From Acinetobacter lwoffii (GTDB taxonomy: Bacteria; Pseudomonadota; Gammaproteobacteria; Pseudomonadales; Moraxellaceae): a stretch of DNA of 64,000 nucleotides. Both the position numbers and the translations under genes were made by a program. The notes beneath the pieces were generated by a model that did not search any database, was not told the DNA's origin, and saw nothing but the letters and a program-made list of their open reading frames with translations. Positions 59,478 through 64,000 of this stretch are shown piece by piece; the stretch's first letter is position 1, and the number at the start of each line of letters is the position of its first letter. The stretch is taken from positions 1,984,001-2,048,000 of the forward strand of contig NZ_CP077369.1 in the NCBI RefSeq assembly GCF_019048525.1, written 5' to 3'.

Positions 59478-60033
59478 CTTAAATAAAAAAGTCTCCGACA
59501 AACCCGGTACGGTTCACATGAGTAATATTTGATTGTATTCTTCAGGGAAAGTTCACGTCTTTTTTGTCTAATTTCAACTTTATTTTCATCATAATGTGAA
59601 ATAAGTGTTTCGAAGTTTTTTACGGGTACTTCTTGTATTTGTACATATAAGTTATTTAAATGTACTTCAAAATAATTTATATTTTCCTTGAGTATGACGG
59701 CAGCCTCTAAAGCATTTCTGAGATCATTTTTTTCGAGTTGAATGTTATATTGTACCTTCCAAGAAATAAAACCAATGATGGCAACTATAGGTGTTATTAC
59801 ATAAGCAGTGGTTGTAATAATTGTGTTAATTCCAGTCATACTGAAGCTACAAGATAAAGATTGTCCTTGACACACTGCTATGTACTGAAAAAATCCACAT
59901 ATGAATAAAATTATTATGTAGGTGAGTAGATAAAATCCCACATATTTTTCAATTTCTTTAAACATAAATATTCATATAGAGATAGATTTAATTTATTGTA
60001 TCTAACGATCAAAAAATTTGGCAATTAAAACAG

Positions 60034-60564
60034 TTATTTATAATTCCCAGAAACTTTTACATAATTATGTGCAGAATACGGCAAGAACGCCATTTCTTTT
60101 TCAGTGAGCGGACGTGCTTTTTTTGCCGGGCTACCAACATAGAGCCAGCCACTTTCCAAAACTTTACCCGGTGGAACTAGCGTACCTGCACCAATCATCA
60201 CATCATTCGGAATGATGACATCATCCAGAATAATGCTGTTAATCCCAATTAGTACACGATTACCAATCGTACAACCATGCAATGTCACATGATGGCCAAT
60301 CGTGACATCTTCACCAATGATCAAAGGCGAACCATTCGGTTTATCGGCTTTTTTATGACTGACATGCAACATGGCATGATCCTGAACATTCGAATTTTTA
60401 CCAATCCGGATTGAATTAACATCACCACGAATCACGGCAAAAGGCCAGACAGAAACATTTTCAGCCAAGACCACATCGCCGACCACGATTCCCATCGGAT
60501 CGATATAACACGATTCATCAATTTGTGGAGTCGTGTCTAAATAAGAACGAATGTTTTGGCTCAT
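60034..60564 (-). CDS. gamma-carbonic anhydrase family protein (YrdA-like)
   Basis: 176 residues forming a left-handed beta-helix of hexapeptide repeats (IRIGKNSNVQDHAMLHVS, TIGHHVTLHGCTIGNRVLIG). The three zinc-ligand His are in HAMLHV and GHHVTLHG. Trimeric; enzymatic activity varies in the family. Single gene. Confidence 0.9.
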   Translation of the reverse strand: MSQNIRSYLDTTPQIDESCYIDPMGIVVGDVVLAENVSVWPFAVIRGDVNSIRIGKNSNVQDHAMLHVSHKKADKPNGSPLIIGEDVTIGHHVTLHGCTIGNRVLIGINSIILDDVIIPNDVMIGAGTLVPPGKVLESGWLYVGSPAKKARPLTEKEMAFLPYSAHNYVKVSGNYK

Positions 60565-60609
60565 GGTGATCTGCTCATTAAAAGTTTAAGGATCATGTGC
60601 ATAGTATAA

Positions 60610-60641
60610 AATAAAAAGCACCCATCTGAATGAGTGCTTTG
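60610..60641 (-). terminator. terminator of dacC
   Basis: On the minus strand AAGCACTCATTCAGATGGGTGCTTTTTA, an imperfect 10-bp stem with T-run, 35 bases after the stop. Confidence 0.78.
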
Positions 60642-60675
60642 GTCTTAGTGCTAGACTAAAACAGTCTATTTAAAC

Positions 60676-61824
60676 TTAGAACAAGTTTGAGAAGAATTGT
60701 TTAATGTGGTCGAGCATACGTGCGAAGAAACCAGCTTCTTCAACCGCGTTTAAAGCCACCAACGGTTTTTCTGAAATTACTTTACCATCCAGAGTCGCTA
60801 CGTATTTACCTACGACCTGACCAGGCTGTAAAGGTGCAGTCAGTTTAGGCTGAACCACCAGCTGGGTTTTAATCGCATTAGCCTGACCTTTTGGCATGGT
60901 CACGTTAAAGTTTTCCGCAAGACCGATCTGAACTTCATCTTCCTTACCAAACCAAACTTTGGCTTTGGCAAGTACCTGTTTGGCAGGTTGAACATTTTTG
61001 GTTTCGAAGTTTGCATAACCCCAAGCCAGCAATTCACGTGTTTGTGTCGCACGTTCCTGCATGGTTGGTGCACCAAAAATCACTGAAATCAAACGTGTAG
61101 GTCCACGTTTTGAAGAGGTGGTCAAACAATAACCAGCTTCATCAGTATGGCCAGTTTTTAAACCATCTACACTCGGGTCAGTATATAGCAGGGCATTACG
61201 GTTACCTTGCTTGATGCCATTAAAGGTAAATTCTTTTTCCGCATAAATCGGATAATATTTAGAACTGTCTTTAATGATGTGTTGTGCCAGCGTTGCCATA
61301 TCTTTGGCAGTTGAATAATGACCTTCAGCCGGCATACCGGTTGAGTTCACGAAGCTGGTATTGGTCATGCCAATACGTTTAGCTTCCTGGTTCATCATAT
61401 GTGCAAAGGTACCCTCGTTCCCTGCAATATGTTCAGCCATGGCTTTCGATGCATCATTCCCTGATTGAATAATAATCCCGCGAAGCATTTCAAGTGCAGT
61501 TGCCGTACCATTTAAAGGTACATACATACATGATTCCGCGCTACTGCCGCGACACCATGCTGACTCGTTCATGCGCACTTGTTCATCTTCAGTGAGTTCA
61601 CCGCTCAATAGTTTTTGTTCGATGATGTAACTGGTCATCATCTTGGTCATTGAAGCAGGGGCTAATTTTTCATTTTCATTTTTTGAAGCGAGAAGTTGCC
61701 CTGTCTCGTAGTCCATTAGCACGTAGGATTTATTATTCAATTCTGGTGGTGCAGATAGGACAGTTGCTGCAAAGCTAAAACTAGGAACTAATAATAATGC
61801 AGCAAGGGCAGTTTTTTGGGTCAT
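60676..61824 (-). CDS. dacC: D-alanyl-D-alanine carboxypeptidase (PBP5/6 type)
   Basis: 382 residues. Signal peptide ending SFSFA, then the serine DD-peptidase domain: SxxK in PASMTKMMTS, SxN in IIQSGNDASKAMAE, KTG in GLKTGHTDEAGYC. The C-terminal beta domain and an amphipathic helix (FARMLDHIKQFFSNLF) bind it to the periplasmic face of the membrane. Trims pentapeptides in peptidoglycan. ATG 61824 (MTQKTALAALLLV) gives a proper signal peptide; the longer frame does not. Confidence 0.94.
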   Translation of the reverse strand: MTQKTALAALLLVPSFSFAATVLSAPPELNNKSYVLMDYETGQLLASKNENEKLAPASMTKMMTSYIIEQKLLSGELTEDEQVRMNESAWCRGSSAESCMYVPLNGTATALEMLRGIIIQSGNDASKAMAEHIAGNEGTFAHMMNQEAKRIGMTNTSFVNSTGMPAEGHYSTAKDMATLAQHIIKDSSKYYPIYAEKEFTFNGIKQGNRNALLYTDPSVDGLKTGHTDEAGYCLTTSSKRGPTRLISVIFGAPTMQERATQTRELLAWGYANFETKNVQPAKQVLAKAKVWFGKEDEVQIGLAENFNVTMPKGQANAIKTQLVVQPKLTAPLQPGQVVGKYVATLDGKVISEKPLVALNAVEEAGFFARMLDHIKQFFSNLF

Positions 61825-61952
61825 TTCTAGTGGGTTCCTATATCTTGATGTAAGCACGAAGAGCCTAGCATTTTAGGACAAAGCTAGGCTGACTTCTATG
61901 GGAAACCCGGTCTTATTTCAAAAGTATTGTAAGTTATCGGCAGAAAAGCAGC

Positions 61953-62333
61953 TTAATTGTTATAGGTGGTTAATTCATTACAAATCACCTGATTTTTTTT
62001 CTTGCCGGCTTTCTTGGCATCCGATTGTGCTTCGGCCAGAATATTGCGGAAATCGTTCTGTTTTGCCATCTGGTTTAAGCTTTCAACCGGATTACGCTGG
62101 CTCGGCATATACTCAGTCACCAGCTTGGTATAACCCTGATTAAACTGTGACTTGTCTTTGACCATGCTTGGACAGATTTCTGAAAGAACATAAATGGCTG
62201 CCAGTTCCTGTTTGGTCACTTGCTGAGTTGGGGTAACATTAATGTTTTCATCGGCTGCAAATGCAGAAGTTCCCAAAAGAGTGGCGGCAGAAATTGCGCA
62301 GAATGTTAAAGCTTGGAATATTGGATTTTTCAT
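61953..62333 (-). CDS. secreted small helical protein, paralogue 1
   Basis: 126 residues with signal peptide (ends TSAFA, before ADENIN). Mature part has two Cys: YVLSEICPSMVKDKSQF and KNQVICNELTTY. It shares this layout and several positions with the product of 62495-62866. It may belong to a Moraxellaceae-specific family (possibly the MCR_0457 type); function unknown. Confidence 0.72.
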   Translation of the reverse strand: MKNPIFQALTFCAISAATLLGTSAFAADENINVTPTQQVTKQELAAIYVLSEICPSMVKDKSQFNQGYTKLVTEYMPSQRNPVESLNQMAKQNDFRNILAEAQSDAKKAGKKKNQVICNELTTYNN

Positions 62334-62451
62334 TGAAAACTCAAAAAATGGATTTAGAACAATAATTTGCCTAGCTTAAACTTATTTTTGAAATTGAAAA
62401 GTGGGAAAATGTAGCGAAGCTGTAGAATTATGAATAAATCTGTAAGAGAAA

Positions 62452-62484
62452 ATAAGACGATGTTTACACCGTCTTATTTGAAAA
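62452..62484 (-). terminator. hairpin after the secreted paralogue 2
   Basis: AAGACG-ATGTTTACAC-CGTCTTATTT, a short 6-bp stem with weak T-tract. Confidence 0.6.
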
Positions 62485-62494
62485 TTTAGCTGGC

Positions 62495-62866
62495 TTAGCC
62501 TTGGTAGTTTAGCATTTCTTCACAGACAGTTTTCTGCTCGTCTGAGCTGGTTTGCTTTGCACCCTGACGTGCTTCTTCAAGTAAAGATTTATATTCACTG
62601 TCTGCCTGTAGCTTTTGATAGCTCATGCCTTTATCTGAGTAGTCTGCAAGATAAGACTGGATCAATTGTTCAACGGTGCTGTTAAATTTTGGATTTTGAC
62701 CAATGATTGCCGGGCAAACTTCAGCCATAACCTGTGCTGATGCAATATCTTCTTTTACAATGGTATTGTTTTCTTCAACAGTCAGATCGTTTGCCATAAC
62801 TGAAGGGGAAATAAATGCTGCCAAGCTTAAAGTGAGAGCGCTAAATAAAGAGAATTTTTTAATCAT
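62495..62866 (-). CDS. secreted small helical protein, paralogue 2
   Basis: 123 residues. Signal peptide MIKKFSLFSALTLSLAAF to SVMA. Mature part VMAEVCPAIIGQNPKFNS and KTVCEEMLNYQG aligns with paralogue 1, including the two Cys, the ICP/VCP motif and the acidic stretch before the second Cys. ATG 62866 is chosen so that the signal peptide starts with MIKK. Confidence 0.72.
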   Translation of the reverse strand: MIKKFSLFSALTLSLAAFISPSVMANDLTVEENNTIVKEDIASAQVMAEVCPAIIGQNPKFNSTVEQLIQSYLADYSDKGMSYQKLQADSEYKSLLEEARQGAKQTSSDEQKTVCEEMLNYQG

Positions 62867-62977
62867 CTTGAGCCACATATTATAAAGATGGATGTCGAGC
62901 AATAAATATATATAATTCCTGCACTAATACAATGAAATGTCCTAGTCAGTCATTTTTTAGCGTAACGAGATTTTTTA

Positions 62978-63766
62978 GTGAATATTTTAGTTTCAAATGA
63001 TGATGGGGTGTTTGCACCCGGTATTCAGGCTTTGGCGCAAGCGCTAAAGCCTTTGGGGCGAGTGGTGATTGTGGCACCGGAAAGTGAACGCAGTGGCTTT
63101 TCTAGTGCCTTAACTTTGGACCGCCCTTTACGCCCAATCCAGATTTCTCCTGATGTCTGGGCGGTTAATGGGACGCCGGCAGATTGCGTTTACTTGGCTA
63201 TGAACGGGCTATTTGATTTTGAATTTGACCTGGTGATTAGCGGGATAAATAGCGGCGCAAATCTGGGAGATGATATCTTGTATTCCGGTACAGTCGGGGC
63301 GGCCTTTGAAGGTCGTTTAACTAAACATCCTGCGATTGCCGTATCACTGAGTGGGCCGAATGTACGTGGCTATCAGCAGCCTCAGGATTATCAGTTGGCC
63401 GCCGAATGGGTGCATGATTTTATTGCTCGTGGTTTGCCTGTTCTGCCTGAGCGACATATTTTTAATATCAATATTCCAGATGTAACTGAATTGCAGGGTG
63501 AAAAAGTGACATATCAAAGTCGCCGCCGTCAGTCTAAACCGGTGACGAGTCATATAGATCCGCGTGGTCGTCAGGTATTCTGGATTGGACTCTCAGGAGA
63601 AGCAGTCGCAGACCCTAAGCCAGGATTTAACGAAATTGATTCGGACTTCTCTGCGGTCGCCAATGGCTATGTCAGTATTACCCCGATTCAGATGGATGCC
63701 ACCAATTATGAGAGTTTGCGGAATTTGCAAACACAATTGGCAGAAAATGCGTCCTTAGTGTTATAA
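62978..63766 (+). CDS. surE: 5'/3'-nucleotidase SurE
   Basis: 262 residues. Survival protein that removes phosphate from nucleoside monophosphates with a divalent metal. The Asp pair is in [13 protein letters not shown] at residues 5-17; VINGTPADC-like [14 protein letters not shown] and [12 protein letters not shown] follow. Start GTG at 62978. Downstream lies the nlpD-like gene, the usual order in gammaproteobacteria. Confidence 0.95.
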   Translation: MNILVSNDDGVFAPGIQALAQALKPLGRVVIVAPESERSGFSSALTLDRPLRPIQISPDVWAVNGTPADCVYLAMNGLFDFEFDLVISGINSGANLGDDILYSGTVGAAFEGRLTKHPAIAVSLSGPNVRGYQQPQDYQLAAEWVHDFIARGLPVLPERHIFNINIPDVTELQGEKVTYQSRRRQSKPVTSHIDPRGRQVFWIGLSGEAVADPKPGFNEIDSDFSAVANGYVSITPIQMDATNYESLRNLQTQLAENASLVL

Positions 63767-63860
63767 CTTTGTGAAAAACTCGCGATTGCAAGTATATTGC
63801 CGTAAAACTTTGCTAATCTTAACGGAATTTTGCAACCGTATAGCATTAGAGAGGAAGATA

Positions 63861-64000
63861 ATGTTCTTGGTGTTACCGAAATGTGTCGTAGCTTCGCCTG
63901 CAACCCTGATTAAAACCCTCGTTTTATCGACCGTTGTTATTTCTACAGGAGTAATTACCGGTTGTGCCACCAAACCCCAGGTGAATAATGCAACGCGTTA
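63861..64000 (+). CDS. nlpD: NlpD-like lipoprotein, N-terminal part (cut by window end)
   Basis: 46 residues visible: MFLVLPKCVVASPATLIKTL, a hydrophobic segment and the lipobox ITGCATKP. GAGAGGAAG lies before the ATG. The position after surE suggests the LysM/M23 murein-hydrolase activator NlpD; the diagnostic domains are outside the window. Confidence 0.7.
   Translation, partial: MFLVLPKCVVASPATLIKTLVLSTVVISTGVITGCATKPQVNNATR

Larger units (their letters stand above)
58208..59516 (+). mobile_element. IS3-family element type B, copy 2
   Basis: 1309 bp, same 27-bp inverted ends as copy 1, flanked by CATG at 58204-58207 and 59517-59520. Inserted opposite to the direction of the gene it splits, and inverted relative to copy 1. 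Confidence 0.95.
58077..59965 (-). pseudogene. two-span membrane protein gene split by IS3
   Basis: The 5' part (59517-59965) encodes MFKEIEKYVGFYLLTYIII to NTIKYYS, with two membrane helices at about 12-31 and 46-68, then a coiled-coil-like helical region. The 3' part (58077-58207) encodes LEICQHPIPESQIDFLYN to HHSHTP. Deleting the IS (58208-59516) and one CATG joins them as IKYYSCLEICQHPIPESQ, giving about 191 residues. No family recognised; the topology (two membrane helices then a cytosolic helix) recalls small proteins of accessory regions. AT-rich compared with its neighbours. Confidence 0.85.

Overview
The window looks like chromosomal DNA of an Acinetobacter (Moraxellaceae, Gammaproteobacteria). 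The reasons are the 2,4-diaminobutyrate aminotransferase/decarboxylase pair (dat-ddc) that makes 1,3-diaminopropane, an obgE-proB pair, a long GAPDH paralogue, the overall AT-richness, and Acinetobacter-style IS3, IS5 and IS30 elements. This is inferred from gene content; there is no rRNA here to confirm it.

Layout. (1) 1-5343: a very AT-rich accessory segment with a two-gene integrase-like module. An IS30 element splits its first gene, an IS3 end truncates its second, and the module itself cuts off a DUF2726 gene. (2) 5684-6371: four tRNA-Asn genes in two tandem pairs, each pair with its own promoter and terminator. (3) 6480-9412: sodB, a NIF3 protein and a DegS-type protease. (4) 9508-11051: a small gene split by an IS3 element. 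(5) 11132-17485: pyrimidine-ring catabolism, with rutD separate and rutA-B-C-F-G plus a 3-hydroxyisobutyrate-dehydrogenase-like gene behind a sigma-54 type promoter. (6) 17619-23733: a carboxymuconolactone-decarboxylase-like protein, fadE, lipA and sthA. (7) 23776-30301: a Cys-rich copper-storage-like gene split by IS3, a TauD-type dioxygenase, an MFS transporter with a coupled 44-residue membrane peptide, an IS5-type element and a large OmpW. (8) 30752-41331: a small basic protein, a macrodomain-like protein, uvrB, a lipocalin, rarD, gap, an HxlR regulator, obgE and proB. (9) 41349-54135: a PAP2 phosphatase, a SIMPL protein, dat-ddc, pstSCAB behind a Pho box, sohB, a small gene pair between two copies of the sohB 3' end, and a YjdF-type protein. 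(10) 54224-64000: purB-hflD-mnmA-nudJ, a membrane gene split by a second copy of the IS3 element at 24001, a gamma-carbonic anhydrase, a D-Ala-D-Ala carboxypeptidase, two paralogous secreted proteins, surE and the start of an nlpD-like lipoprotein gene.

Insertion sequences are the most striking theme. Six elements lie in 64 kb, and five of them sit inside genes. For four (IS30, one IS3 of type A, two identical IS3 of type B) I could remove the element plus one copy of the target duplication and recover an uninterrupted reading frame. The insertions are therefore recent and the ancestral proteins can be read. The two type-B copies are inverted relative to each other 33 kb apart, and each still has its own matched duplication, so the segment between them has not inverted since they arrived.

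I did not find a clearly new defence or biosynthetic system. The candidates most worth following are the split integrase module at the left edge, the rut cluster that lacks rutE but carries a dehydrogenase that could replace it, the duplicated sohB 3' end around two unknown genes, and the macrodomain-like protein at 31220-32008.
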